Shown here piece by piece: positions 36,211-45,050 of a DNA stretch of 64,000 bases. The DNA is from Sporosarcina sp. HYO08. Lineage in GTDB: Bacteria > Bacillota > Bacilli > Bacillales_A > Planococcaceae. Each line of letters begins with the position of its first letter. Positions within the stretch are counted from its first letter, which is position 1. The stretch spans positions 1 to 64,000 of the forward strand of contig NZ_LPUT01000032.1 in the NCBI RefSeq assembly GCF_001563475.1, written 5' to 3'. Under the pieces are notes generated by a model. The model ran no database searches. It was not told the origin of the DNA and was given only the letters and a program-made list of their open reading frames with translations. The translations under genes were made by a program, and so were the position numbers.

Positions 36211-36290
36211 TGTTTGGGTGCCTGTGGCACCAAGTCGATCCTAATGGGTCGGCTTTTTTTGTTTTACAGCGTGTGGTGCCAATTGCTCAA
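36211..36290 (+). repeat. GGTGCC/GGCACC palindromes in the intergenic region
   Basis: GGTGCCTGTGGCACC (about 36212-36226) is a compact palindrome, and a TGTGGTGCCAA follows near 36270. The arms match those of hairpins at 6080 and 27064. The rest of 36199-36450 shows no convincing gene. Confidence 0.4.
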
Positions 36291-36450
36291 TAAACGTGAG
36301 TTTTTAAGCGCTGGTAGTAGTCCCGGTGATCTAGCATATTGGATTTGCATGTCTCCTTGCAGACTGAAAAATTTATATGCACCGACCCACCTACTCTTAT
36401 TAATGGATTTACAAGCTTAAGAATTATTTAATCCAATTAACCGCAAAAAA

Positions 36451-36480
36451 TATCTGCATTTATCCGTTTTTAAAATGCGG
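36451..36480 (+). promoter_or_regulatory. Candidate enhancer (UAS) for the sigma-54 regulator, copy 1
   Basis: TATCTGCA (36451-36458) lies in the dyad CTGCATTT (36454-36461) / AAATGCGG (36473-36480), about 110-130 bp upstream of the -24 element, the usual place for an enhancer-binding protein. The same TATCTGCA occurs twice before the second hutU-like gene (40238, 40343). Confidence 0.5.
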
Positions 36481-36585
36481 AAAAGTGTTGGAGAAATAAT
36501 TTTGATCTTCTAATTGGTAACTTAAATTGCTGATTTCTTGCGGTTTGTAAATGAAAAATGAATTTTTATAACGAATTCGATGAAG

Positions 36586-36603
36586 TTGGCACGGGAGTTG
36601 CAT
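36586..36603 (+). promoter_or_regulatory. Sigma-54 (-24/-12) promoter of hutU-like copy 1
   Basis: TTGGCACGGGAGTTGCAT matches the consensus TGGCACG-N4-TTGCA, with GG (36588-36589) and GC (36600-36601) exactly ten bases apart. It requires an activator ATPase, and such a gene lies at 38453-40162. Confidence 0.92.
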
Positions 36604-36648
36604 TATTAGAAAAGTGAGAGGCATAAAAAAATTTAGGGGGAATCATCC

Positions 36649-38370
36649 ATGACAAAACCAGAAATCTTATACTCAGTAAAAGCACAAAGGGGTCCGGAAT
36701 TACGTTGTAAAGGATGGAGACAAGAATCGATCTTGCGCATGCTTGAAAATAATATGGAAAACGCGGAAAAACCGGAAGAGCTTGTCATTTATGGCGGAAT
36801 CGGAAAAGCGGCGCGTAACTGGGAATCTTACCATGCAATCGTTAAGTCGTTAAAAGAGCTGGAAGATGATGAGACACTAGTCGTTCAATCAGGAATGCCG
36901 GTTGCGGTATTTAAAACACATAAATACGCGCCGACAGTCGTCATGGCGACGACGAATATTATGAAGGCGGATTGGCCGACATTCTATGATCTACAAGATA
37001 AAAACTTAACAATCTATGCGAACTATACGGCGGCTCCGTGGGAGTATATCGGAACGCAAGGGGTTATCCAAGGGACATTTGAAACACTTTCTGCCATTGC
37101 GCGCTTGCATTATAACGACTCCCTTGTTGGGAAAATCTTGTTAACGGCCGGAGCGGGCGGAATGGGCGGTAACCAGACGCGTGCGATGACAATGCACGGC
37201 GGTGTAGCGATCTTGTGTGACTCCAACGTAGAAATTATCCAGCGCCGTATCGATAAAGGATTCATCGATGAGCTTGCAGGTTCATTAGATGAAGCCATTG
37301 CGAAAGCGAAAGAATACGCAGCAGCAGGAAAACCGCTTGGCATCGCTGTCGTTGGGAACGCAGCGGACGTATTTGAAGAAGTGCTTGAAAAAGGATGGCT
37401 ACCGGATATTACGACTTCCATGACACCGGGGCATGACCCGATTTCATATTTGCCGGCAGGATATACGGTACAAGAAGCGGAAGAACTGCGTGACACGAAC
37501 CGTGAATTGTATTTAGAAAAAGCACGCGAAACGATGATCCGTGAATTGAAAGCGCTTATTAAATTTATGGATAAAGGTGTACATTCATTTGAATACGGGA
37601 CAAGCCACCGAAAAGAATGTGTCGATGCCGGAATGGATCCAGCAGAAGCGAAACGTCTGCCAGGTTTCGTTGCGGAATACATCCGTCCACTATTCTGTGA
37701 AGGTCGCGGACCGTTCCGTTGGGTGTGTTTGTCTGGAGATCCAGAAGATCTGCGCAAAATCGACGATATGATTTTGGAGAAATTCAGTGATGATTACCTC
37801 GTCACACGTTGGATTAAACTCGCAAAAGAGCATATTCCAATTGAAGCGTTACCGGCACGTATTTGTTACATGGGCTTCGGTCAGCGTAAAGCTTTTGCGC
37901 TGGAAGTCAACGACATGATCCGCCGCGGCGAATTGTCAGGTCCGGTTGCGTTCTCCCGTGACAACTTAGACTCTGGTTCCATTGTGAATCCGACATTCGA
38001 ATCGGAAGATATGAAAGACGGCAGTGACTTGATTTCGGACTGGCCGATGTTGAACGGTCTATTGAACGCAGTCGGTATGTGTGACTTGATCGCGATCCAA
38101 GCGAACTATTCAATGGGTGAAGCGGTGCATACGGGCGTGACAATGGTAGCGGATGGAACAGCAGAATCTGATATGCGCCTTGAAGTTGCGATGACGGTTG
38201 ACTCAGGTATTGGTGTCGTACGACATGCGCAAGCAGGTTATGAAATTGCTCGCGACGTTGCGAACGGAAAAGGAAAACTAACGGATGAAAGCATTCAAAT
38301 CCCGCTATGGTGGACACCTGAAGCGACATTTGGCCCGAAAGATTTGAAGAAAGAAGAAGTGAAAGCATAA
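36649..38370 (+). CDS. hutU: Urocanase-family hydratase, copy 1 (divergent from classical HutU)
   Basis: 573 residues, urocanate hydratase family, which adds water to urocanate with tightly bound NAD as electrophile. Clearly homologous along its length: LRCKGWRQE (18-26), YGGIGKAARNWES (48-60), VQSGMPVAVFKTH (79-91), NAD loop GAGGMGGNQ (168-176), RPLFCEGRGPFRW (346-358), LPARICYMG with Cys406. Pocket motifs differ from histidine-pathway HutU: YGNNIRQ is YGTSHRK (316-322), GQMTAGSW is ANYTAAPW (124-131), and the glycine-rich HHGGGVGMGYS is replaced by IQANYSMG (483-490). The substrate may therefore not be urocanate. The protein equals that of 40546-42267. Sigma-54 promoter upstream, terminator downstream: a single-gene transcript. 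Confidence 0.85.
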   Translation: MTKPEILYSVKAQRGPELRCKGWRQESILRMLENNMENAEKPEELVIYGGIGKAARNWESYHAIVKSLKELEDDETLVVQSGMPVAVFKTHKYAPTVVMATTNIMKADWPTFYDLQDKNLTIYANYTAAPWEYIGTQGVIQGTFETLSAIARLHYNDSLVGKILLTAGAGGMGGNQTRAMTMHGGVAILCDSNVEIIQRRIDKGFIDELAGSLDEAIAKAKEYAAAGKPLGIAVVGNAADVFEEVLEKGWLPDITTSMTPGHDPISYLPAGYTVQEAEELRDTNRELYLEKARETMIRELKALIKFMDKGVHSFEYGTSHRKECVDAGMDPAEAKRLPGFVAEYIRPLFCEGRGPFRWVCLSGDPEDLRKIDDMILEKFSDDYLVTRWIKLAKEHIPIEALPARICYMGFGQRKAFALEVNDMIRRGELSGPVAFSRDNLDSGSIVNPTFESEDMKDGSDLISDWPMLNGLLNAVGMCDLIAIQANYSMGEAVHTGVTMVADGTAESDMRLEVAMTVDSGIGVVRHAQAGYEIARDVANGKGKLTDESIQIPLWWTPEATFGPKDLKKEEVKA

Positions 38371-38402
38371 TATGTTCTAATGAAACATTGAGGGTTTCAA
38401 CC

Positions 38403-38446
38403 AAAAGCAGAACAGAGCTATCCATTGTAGCCCTGTTCTGCTTTTA
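38403..38446. terminator. Terminator between hutU-like copy 1 and the regulator
   Basis: AAAAGCAGAACAG..GCT pairs with AGCCCTGTTCTGCTTTT, followed by ATTTT; works in both directions for the convergent genes. Confidence 0.8.
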
Positions 38447-38452
38447 TTTTAC

Positions 38453-40162
38453 TCACTGGGGTTTTTTTAGACCATGTTTTTTAATATGGTATTGCAAACT
38501 TTGCCGAGTGATGCCAAGTTTTTTTGCAGCTTGTGAAACATTCCAGTTTGTTTGCGTTAACGTCATTTCGATAAAATTCTTTTTTGAGTTTGTAAAGATT
38601 TCTTTGAGTGGTCTTTTGCTGCTCTCTTGTTGCTCGGCTTGTACATTTTCCCGTCCCGTAAATATTTTTCTTCGCATGTAGGAAGGAAGATGGTCGATTT
38701 CAATCTCTTTTGCCGTTTCTGGAACACGAATGACGATATTTTCGATTAAATGCTCTAATTCTCGCGTGTTGCCAGGCCATTGATAATGAAGCAAGGCCGT
38801 CTGTAATGCTTCAGAGAACTTTGGAACATATTTCGTAAGCCTTTTTTGATATTTTTGTAGGAAGTAGTCTATAAAGTAATGAACGTCTTCTGTTCTTTCT
38901 CGCAAAGGCGGAATATGCAAGCTTGTGTGGGCAATGCGATAAAACAAGTCAAGCCGCATTTTTCCTTCATCAATTAACACTTCTGGATCTTCATTAGATG
39001 CACTGATCACTGTACATTTCACCGGTGTCACTTCATTTGAACCTACTTTTCGAACGAGCCGTTCCTGTAAAACTCGCATTAACTTTGCTTGTAATGTCAC
39101 AGGCATGGAGTTAATCTCATCTAAAAATAGAGTCCCATTTTGTGCGTATTCAAACAGTCCAATTTGATCCGTTGCGCCTGTAAATGCACCTTTGACGGTG
39201 CCGAACAATGTGCTTTCCAATAAGTTTTCAGGGATTGCAGCGCAGTTGACCGCAACGAAAGGATGCTCCGCCCTTGGACTATGATTGTGTATGCTTTGTG
39301 CAAATAATTCTTTACCAGTTCCGGTTTCTCCAACAATCAATGTATCTGCATTGTGTAAAGCAACATTTTGTGCTTCCTGAATCAGTGTTTTGAGTGCCAG
39401 GCTTTTACCTTTGATATCTTTAAATGTGAAAGCGGTTCCATTTTTTGAATCGTTTTTTTCATGATTTGTAGCATTCGCTTGTCTTTTAATTTCGATGGTT
39501 TGATGAAGTCGTTCTTTTAGTTTTGACTCATTCGTACTGATAGAAAAAACGGCAATGGTTTCACCATTTTTTTGAATAGGAAAGGTACTATAGTTCACGT
39601 ATTTAGGCACGCCGTTTACCGTAGAGTGTGCTCGATATCTTGAGAAAATAGGCTTTCCAGTTTTAAATGTATGCTTATGCTCTGAGTATTGTGGATTGTA
39701 ATTATAGGCAGACCATAAATGTTTGCCGACGATGTCCTGACTGTTTAAGCCCTCCATTTTTTCTTGTGCATGGTTATATAATGTAATTTTTCCTTCCGGG
39801 TCACTCATCATTACACCTTCATCGAGAGAGTCGATGATTTTCTCCAAACAATACAATCTTTCTTCAGAATCGGTCATTGTATTTGTCAGCTCTTTTATAC
39901 ATAAGAAAATAGAATGATGCGTAGCCGAAAAGAGTTTTACTTCTATTGAAAAAAGTTTTCCATTTCTAGAGAAGATCGTTGCTTCATTGTTCGTGAAACT
40001 TAGATCTTCACAATCTAAAACGGTAGAAATAGGAATGCCTTTTGTCACTTCAATAGGGAAGTTGTCTGTGATGTCGTACCAAAGGATCTCATGTTGTTCG
40101 TTTAAAACAATTACCCCATCTAAGAACGTTCGTATAATTGCCCCAATTGTTTCAGCCTTCAA
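38453..40162 (-). CDS. Sigma-54-dependent enhancer-binding regulator with PAS sensor
   Basis: 569 residues. The N-terminal sensory part (1-230) has a PAS domain (about 105-215) and a PAS-like first segment. The AAA+ domain (about 245-480) has Walker A GETGTGKE (278-285), the sigma-54-contacting GAFTGA loop (325-330) and Walker B LFLDEIN (345-351). A Fis-type helix-turn-helix closes the protein (WNVSQAAKKLGITRQSLQYHIKKHG, roughly 540-565). Starts at TTG 40162 behind GGGGGA. Resembles RocR/PrdR-type activators of amino acid use in Firmicutes. It lies between two genes for the same hydratase, both with -24/-12 promoters, so it most likely activates both in response to the pathway substrate. Confidence 0.93.
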   Translation of the reverse strand: MKAETIGAIIRTFLDGVIVLNEQHEILWYDITDNFPIEVTKGIPISTVLDCEDLSFTNNEATIFSRNGKLFSIEVKLFSATHHSIFLCIKELTNTMTDSEERLYCLEKIIDSLDEGVMMSDPEGKITLYNHAQEKMEGLNSQDIVGKHLWSAYNYNPQYSEHKHTFKTGKPIFSRYRAHSTVNGVPKYVNYSTFPIQKNGETIAVFSISTNESKLKERLHQTIEIKRQANATNHEKNDSKNGTAFTFKDIKGKSLALKTLIQEAQNVALHNADTLIVGETGTGKELFAQSIHNHSPRAEHPFVAVNCAAIPENLLESTLFGTVKGAFTGATDQIGLFEYAQNGTLFLDEINSMPVTLQAKLMRVLQERLVRKVGSNEVTPVKCTVISASNEDPEVLIDEGKMRLDLFYRIAHTSLHIPPLRERTEDVHYFIDYFLQKYQKRLTKYVPKFSEALQTALLHYQWPGNTRELEHLIENIVIRVPETAKEIEIDHLPSYMRRKIFTGRENVQAEQQESSKRPLKEIFTNSKKNFIEMTLTQTNWNVSQAAKKLGITRQSLQYHIKKHGLKKPQ

Positions 40163-40237
40163 GGAACGCTTCCCCCTTTGTCTAATGAATCACTTGTAGT
40201 ATAACATAATTTTGATTCTTGGGAATTATTGAAAAAG

Positions 40238-40350
40238 TATCTGCACCTGCTTTTTATCTTTTCTGCGCCATCAGAAAATCATGAATGATGGTGGTTCTAC
40301 AGGTTTTTAGCTTCGTTTTATTTGCACTGCACCTGCAAAATTTATCTGCA
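40238..40350 (+). promoter_or_regulatory. Candidate enhancers for hutU-like copy 2
   Basis: TATCTGCA at 40238-40245 and 40343-40350, about 135 and 240 bp before the second sigma-54 promoter, plus TGCACTGCACCTGCA (40324-40337). They share the core found before copy 1 and also lie in the regulator's own upstream region, so they may serve autoregulation. Confidence 0.45.
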
Positions 40351-40478
40351 TTTTTTCTGTTTATTTTCCACGAGATTCAAAATAATAAAGCCTACAGCAG
40401 TTTGGAAATGTTGAAAGAAACGTTAAGATAAAGCGTTTTTTTGAATTGATATAAAATTATTCTATCTAATTCGATAGT

Positions 40479-40497
40479 TTCGGCATGACACTTGCAA
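40479..40497 (+). promoter_or_regulatory. Sigma-54 promoter of hutU-like copy 2
   Basis: TTCGGCATGACACTTGCAA has GG (40482-40483) and GC (40494-40495) ten bases apart, slightly off consensus at the -24 element compared with copy 1. Confidence 0.8.
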
Positions 40498-40545
40498 TAT
40501 AGAAGAGTAAGAAAGGCAACTATATTATTTTAGGGGGAATCATCC

Positions 40546-42267
40546 ATGACAAAACCAGAAATCTTATACTCAGTAAAAGCGCAGAGAGGTCCGGAATTAC
40601 GTTGTAAAGGATGGAGACAAGAATCAATCTTGCGCATGCTTGAAAATAATATGGAAAACGCGGAAAAACCGGAAGAGCTTGTCATTTATGGCGGAATTGG
40701 GAAAGCTGCGCGTAACTGGGAATCTTACCATGCGATTGTGAAATCATTAAAAGAGCTGGAAGATGACGAGACGCTGGTCGTTCAATCGGGAATGCCGGTT
40801 GCGGTATTCAAAACACATAAATATGCGCCGACAGTCGTCATGGCGACGACGAATATTATGAAGGCGGATTGGCCGACATTCTATGATCTACAAGATAAAA
40901 ACTTAACAATCTATGCGAACTATACGGCGGCTCCGTGGGAGTATATCGGAACGCAAGGGGTTATCCAAGGGACATTTGAAACACTTTCTGCCATTGCGCG
41001 CTTGCATTATAACGACTCCCTTGTTGGGAAAATCTTGTTAACGGCCGGAGCGGGCGGAATGGGCGGTAACCAGACGCGTGCGATGACAATGCACGGCGGT
41101 GTAGCGATCTTGTGTGACTCCAACGTAGAAATTATCCAGCGCCGTATCGATAAAGGATTCATCGATGAGCTTGCAGGTTCATTAGATGAAGCCATTGCGA
41201 AAGCGAAAGAATACGCAGCAGCAGGAAAACCGCTTGGCATCGCTGTCGTTGGGAACGCAGCGGACGTATTTGAAGAAGTGCTTGAAAAAGGATGGCTACC
41301 GGATATTACGACTTCCATGACACCGGGGCATGACCCGATTTCATATTTGCCGGCAGGATATACGGTACAAGAAGCGGAAGAACTGCGTGACACGAACCGT
41401 GAATTGTATTTAGAAAAAGCACGCGAAACGATGATCCGTGAATTGAAAGCGCTTATTAAATTTATGGATAAAGGTGTACATTCATTTGAATACGGGACAA
41501 GCCACCGAAAAGAATGTGTCGATGCCGGAATGGATCCAGCAGAAGCGAAACGTCTGCCAGGTTTCGTTGCGGAATACATCCGTCCACTATTCTGTGAAGG
41601 TCGCGGACCGTTCCGTTGGGTGTGTTTGTCTGGAGATCCAGAAGATCTGCGCAAAATCGACGATATGATTTTGGAGAAATTCAGTGATGATTACCTCGTC
41701 ACACGTTGGATTAAACTCGCAAAAGAGCATATTCCAATTGAAGCGTTACCGGCACGTATTTGTTACATGGGCTTCGGTCAGCGTAAAGCTTTTGCGCTGG
41801 AAGTCAACGACATGATCCGCCGCGGGGAATTGTCAGGTCCGGTTGCGTTCTCCCGTGACAACTTGGACTCTGGTTCCATTGTGAATCCGACATTCGAATC
41901 GGAAGATATGAAAGACGGCAGTGACTTGATTTCGGACTGGCCGATGTTGAATGGTCTATTAAACGCAGTCGGGATGTGTGATCTAATCGCGATCCAAGCG
42001 AACTATTCAATGGGTGAAGCGGTGCATACGGGCGTGACAATGGTAGCGGATGGAACAGCAGAATCTGATATGCGACTTGAAGTTGCGATGACGGTCGATT
42101 CAGGTATTGGGGTCGTTCGACATGCGCAAGCAGGCTATGAAATTGCCCGTGACGTTGCGAATGGAAAAGGAAAACTGACGGACGAAAGCATTCAAATTCC
42201 ACTTTGGTGGACACCTGAAGCGACATTTGGCCCGAAGGATTTAAAGAAAGAAGAAGTGAAAGCGTAA
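40546..42267 (+). CDS. hutU: Urocanase-family hydratase, copy 2 (same protein as copy 1)
   Basis: The 573-residue translation is the same as that of 36649-38370. At the DNA level the two copies differ by scattered synonymous changes in the first 290 bases and the last 450, but I find none in roughly 1 kb between (copy 1 positions about 36930-37925). The leader AGGGGGAATCATCC before the ATG is also shared. Same altered pocket motifs (124-131, 316-322, 483-490). A hairpin terminator follows, so read-through into the transporter and hutI-like genes would be partial. Confidence 0.85.
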   Translation: MTKPEILYSVKAQRGPELRCKGWRQESILRMLENNMENAEKPEELVIYGGIGKAARNWESYHAIVKSLKELEDDETLVVQSGMPVAVFKTHKYAPTVVMATTNIMKADWPTFYDLQDKNLTIYANYTAAPWEYIGTQGVIQGTFETLSAIARLHYNDSLVGKILLTAGAGGMGGNQTRAMTMHGGVAILCDSNVEIIQRRIDKGFIDELAGSLDEAIAKAKEYAAAGKPLGIAVVGNAADVFEEVLEKGWLPDITTSMTPGHDPISYLPAGYTVQEAEELRDTNRELYLEKARETMIRELKALIKFMDKGVHSFEYGTSHRKECVDAGMDPAEAKRLPGFVAEYIRPLFCEGRGPFRWVCLSGDPEDLRKIDDMILEKFSDDYLVTRWIKLAKEHIPIEALPARICYMGFGQRKAFALEVNDMIRRGELSGPVAFSRDNLDSGSIVNPTFESEDMKDGSDLISDWPMLNGLLNAVGMCDLIAIQANYSMGEAVHTGVTMVADGTAESDMRLEVAMTVDSGIGVVRHAQAGYEIARDVANGKGKLTDESIQIPLWWTPEATFGPKDLKKEEVKA

Positions 42268-42298
42268 CGCAAGCCGCTTATTAGAATGTGAGTCTGAC

Positions 42299-42338
42299 AA
42301 TTGTAGAGATCCATATGTATGGATCTCTACAATTCTTT
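42299..42338 (+). terminator. Terminator after hutU-like copy 2
   Basis: AATTGTAGAGATCCATA and its exact complement around a TG loop, followed by CTTTAG. A weak -24/-12-like TGGTATGAATCTTGAG (42347-42362) follows but lacks the GC at -12, so I do not call it a promoter. Confidence 0.75.
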
Positions 42339-42387
42339 AGGGAGTTTGGTATGAATCTTGAGAATCGTGGATGATGAGGTGAATACG

Positions 42388-43740
42388 ATGAGCGATGTTC
42401 CCGAACAAGGATTGGAAAGAGTTTTTAACGAAAAAGAGCAGCGGTCGACCGTTTATTCCGTTAAGAATCTATCTAAGTTTAGTATCTTTAGTGCCATTGG
42501 AATTTTTATGTTTTTCGTTCCAATTGATGTAAACGGTAAAAACTCCATTCCATTGGATCACTTAGTTACGTGGATTCGCGGGTCAATTGGAATCGGCGCA
42601 GCCTACTATACGATGATCATTGTGTTATTAGGAGCCATCTATCCGTTTTATACAAAATCGTGGAAGAAAGACAAGGTCAATCTTGTCATCAGCTTGTTCA
42701 AGGTGTTCGGAGCCATCTCTGCATTCTTAGTATTATTCAACATAGGTCCTGCTTGGCTCCTTGCTGAAGATATGGGTCCATACTGGTTTCACCAGTTATT
42801 GACGCCAATTGGCATGCTCGTTCCAATTGGTGCGATTTTCCTTGCGATGCTCGTTGGTTATGGATTACTCGAACTCATTGGTGTTTTTATGCAGCCGGTT
42901 ATGCGGCCGCTTTGGCGAACGCCCGGGCGATCCGCTATCGATGCGGTGGCATCCTTCGTAGGAAGTTATTCAATCGGTTTATTAATTACGAACCGAATTT
43001 ATAAAGAAGGAAAGTATACGAAAAGAGAAGCGATCATTATCGCTACCGGCTTTTCAACAGTATCCGCGACATTCATGATTGTCGTAGCGAAAACGTTAGA
43101 CTTGATGCATATTTGGAATTTGTATTTTTGGTTAACGTTCTTCGTTACCTTTGTTGTAACCGCCATTACCGTTCGCATATGGCCAATCAATAAAATAAAA
43201 GATGACTATTATACGGAAGTTGGATTTCCAGAAGAGATCATTCGAAAAAACCGAGTCAAAAAAGCATGGGAATTAGCTATGCAAACAGCAGATCGTGCTC
43301 CGTCATTGAGGCGCAATGTTATTGACAATGTGAAAGATGGTTTTGTTATGGCGATGGGCATATTACCTTCCATCATGTCTATCGGTTTAATCGGTTTACT
43401 ATTGGCCAATCATACGCCAGTATTCGATTATTTTGGTTATTTGTTTTATCCATTAACAACTTTACTGCAAATACCAGAACCTTTTCTTGCAGCGAAGGCA
43501 GCGGCTATTAATCTTGTGGATATGTTTTTACCTTCTCTTGTTGTACTGGAGGCAAGTTTGGAAACACGTTTCATCATCGGTTCGTTGTCCATTTCGACGA
43601 TCTTGTTTTTCTCTGCGCTCATACCTTGTATTCTATCAACCGAAATACCGATTAAGATGAGCCATATTTTGTCGATTTGGTTTATACGAACAGTGTTGTC
43701 ACTACTTATTATGACCCCGATTGCGTTGTTGATATTATGA
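42388..43740 (+). CDS. YjiH-family membrane protein (nucleoside-recognition/GATE domain)
   Basis: About 450 residues, ten or so helices, of the YjiH/GATE type often found next to amino acid catabolic genes. Sections SFVGSYSIGLLITNRIY and STVSATFMIVVAKTLDL, then a second GATE-like half with IPEPFLAAKAAAINLVDMFLPSL. The frame is open to TTG 42358, but the ATG at 42388 has GAGGTGAAT in position. Its transport role is unproven; given the cluster it may import the pathway substrate. Confidence 0.82.
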   Translation: MSDVPEQGLERVFNEKEQRSTVYSVKNLSKFSIFSAIGIFMFFVPIDVNGKNSIPLDHLVTWIRGSIGIGAAYYTMIIVLLGAIYPFYTKSWKKDKVNLVISLFKVFGAISAFLVLFNIGPAWLLAEDMGPYWFHQLLTPIGMLVPIGAIFLAMLVGYGLLELIGVFMQPVMRPLWRTPGRSAIDAVASFVGSYSIGLLITNRIYKEGKYTKREAIIIATGFSTVSATFMIVVAKTLDLMHIWNLYFWLTFFVTFVVTAITVRIWPINKIKDDYYTEVGFPEEIIRKNRVKKAWELAMQTADRAPSLRRNVIDNVKDGFVMAMGILPSIMSIGLIGLLLANHTPVFDYFGYLFYPLTTLLQIPEPFLAAKAAAINLVDMFLPSLVVLEASLETRFIIGSLSISTILFFSALIPCILSTEIPIKMSHILSIWFIRTVLSLLIMTPIALLIL

Positions 43741-43779
43741 AGAAATGCCTTTTGGTAAGGGGAGATGGAGGCTTTAGAT

Positions 43780-45021
43780 ATGGTAAATGTCAAAGAAAAA
43801 TTGAAAGCAGATACGATCATTTCGAATGCAGCGGAGGTGATTACGTGTGTTGGAGATGGCGCAGGCAATCTCGGTGTGTTGACGAATGCCTGGGTTGCAT
43901 TGAAAGGAGAAACCATTGTTGGAGTTGGTCATGAAGATGAAATAACTGAAAGATTTGTGATGGACGGAACGCGTATGATCGATGCGACTGGAAAAGTCGT
44001 CGCTCCAGGTTTTGTGGACAGCCATACGCATCTTGTGTTTAACGGTTCACGTGTCGAGGAATATGCCGCAAAAGTAATCGGCAAAGATCCAAAAGAGCTT
44101 GGTATCACAACGGGACCAAATCGGACCATTGAACTGACGCGGGATGCGACCGAAGAGGAATTATTTCAACAAGCAAAAAAACGAATGATGGCAATGCTGG
44201 AATTTGGCATCACGACAGTTGAAAGTAAAAGTGGATACGGATTGACGACAGAAAGTGAAGTGAAGATTTTAGAAGTAGGAAGAAGGCTGAATGCTGAAAC
44301 GCCTGTAGATGTTCTCAACACATTCCTTGGCGCGCACGGAATTCCAGAAGGCATGACGAAAAGTCAATATGTTGACCTGATCATTGATGAAATGATTCCA
44401 GAAGTTGGGGAAAAGAAACTGGCAGAGTTTTGTGATGCGTGGTGTGATGATGGCTATTTTACGGCGGAAGAATCGGAACGCATATTGGAAGCTGGTTTAG
44501 CGTATGGCATGAAGCCCAAATTACATGCGGATGCGTATTCCTATATTGGCGGGTCGGACTTAGCCGTGAAGATGAACATGGTATCCGTAGATCATATGAA
44601 TTATACGCCGGATGATGTGATTGAAAAGCTTGCGGCCTCAGAAGTGACAGCTGTTCTTATGCCGGCATTAGACTTTGCGGTTGGACATCAGCGGCCATTT
44701 GACGCACGTAAAATGTTGGATGCTGGCGTAAAAGTAGCACTTGCTACCGATCTTTGCCCGGCCTGCTATACCGAATCTATGCAGTTTGTCATTAACTTAG
44801 CTTGTCGTCTATACAAATTTTCCGTAGAGGAAGCGATCAAAGCCGCTACATTTGGAGGAGCGCAAGCGCTTGATCTGGATGATCGTGGTGTGATCCAAGA
44901 AGGCAAACTAGCTGACCTGCAAATTTGGGATGTACCTTCCTATAAGCACATCGCCTATGAACTTGGAACTAATCTCGTTGAAACGGTTATTAAAAAAGGG
45001 AAAGTCGTTGTGTCACGGTAA
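43780..45021 (+). CDS. hutI: Imidazolonepropionase-family amidohydrolase (HutI-like, altered active site)
   Basis: 413 residues from the ATG at 43780 (GGAGG eight bases before it); an earlier in-frame ATG at 43765 lacks spacing. Metal ligands are retained: DSHTH (His82, His84), His249 and Asp324, with His272 (SVDHMNY) and the SGYGL and GAHGIPEG loops. Classical HutI has Glu252 in HADE as catalytic residue and Asn326 in ATDFNPGSS; here these are HADA (Ala252) and ATDLCPAC (Cys326). The substrate loop QGGGI-STV is TTGPNRTIEL. It is a ring-opening amidohydrolase, but probably not with the standard imidazolonepropionate chemistry. Confidence 0.82.
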   Translation: MVNVKEKLKADTIISNAAEVITCVGDGAGNLGVLTNAWVALKGETIVGVGHEDEITERFVMDGTRMIDATGKVVAPGFVDSHTHLVFNGSRVEEYAAKVIGKDPKELGITTGPNRTIELTRDATEEELFQQAKKRMMAMLEFGITTVESKSGYGLTTESEVKILEVGRRLNAETPVDVLNTFLGAHGIPEGMTKSQYVDLIIDEMIPEVGEKKLAEFCDAWCDDGYFTAEESERILEAGLAYGMKPKLHADAYSYIGGSDLAVKMNMVSVDHMNYTPDDVIEKLAASEVTAVLMPALDFAVGHQRPFDARKMLDAGVKVALATDLCPACYTESMQFVINLACRLYKFSVEEAIKAATFGGAQALDLDDRGVIQEGKLADLQIWDVPSYKHIAYELGTNLVETVIKKGKVVVSR

Positions 45022-45050
45022 GAATATAAACTTTCATGGAGGGATCCGAA

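Noticed and set aside
37110..37757. 215-codon minus-strand frame inside the hydratase, repeated at 41007-41654
   Set aside because: Shadow of the urocanase-family gene; it recurs only because that gene is duplicated.
42347..42362. Third sigma-54 promoter before the YjiH-type gene
   Set aside because: TGGTATGAATCTTGAG has the GG but not the GC at the -12 element.
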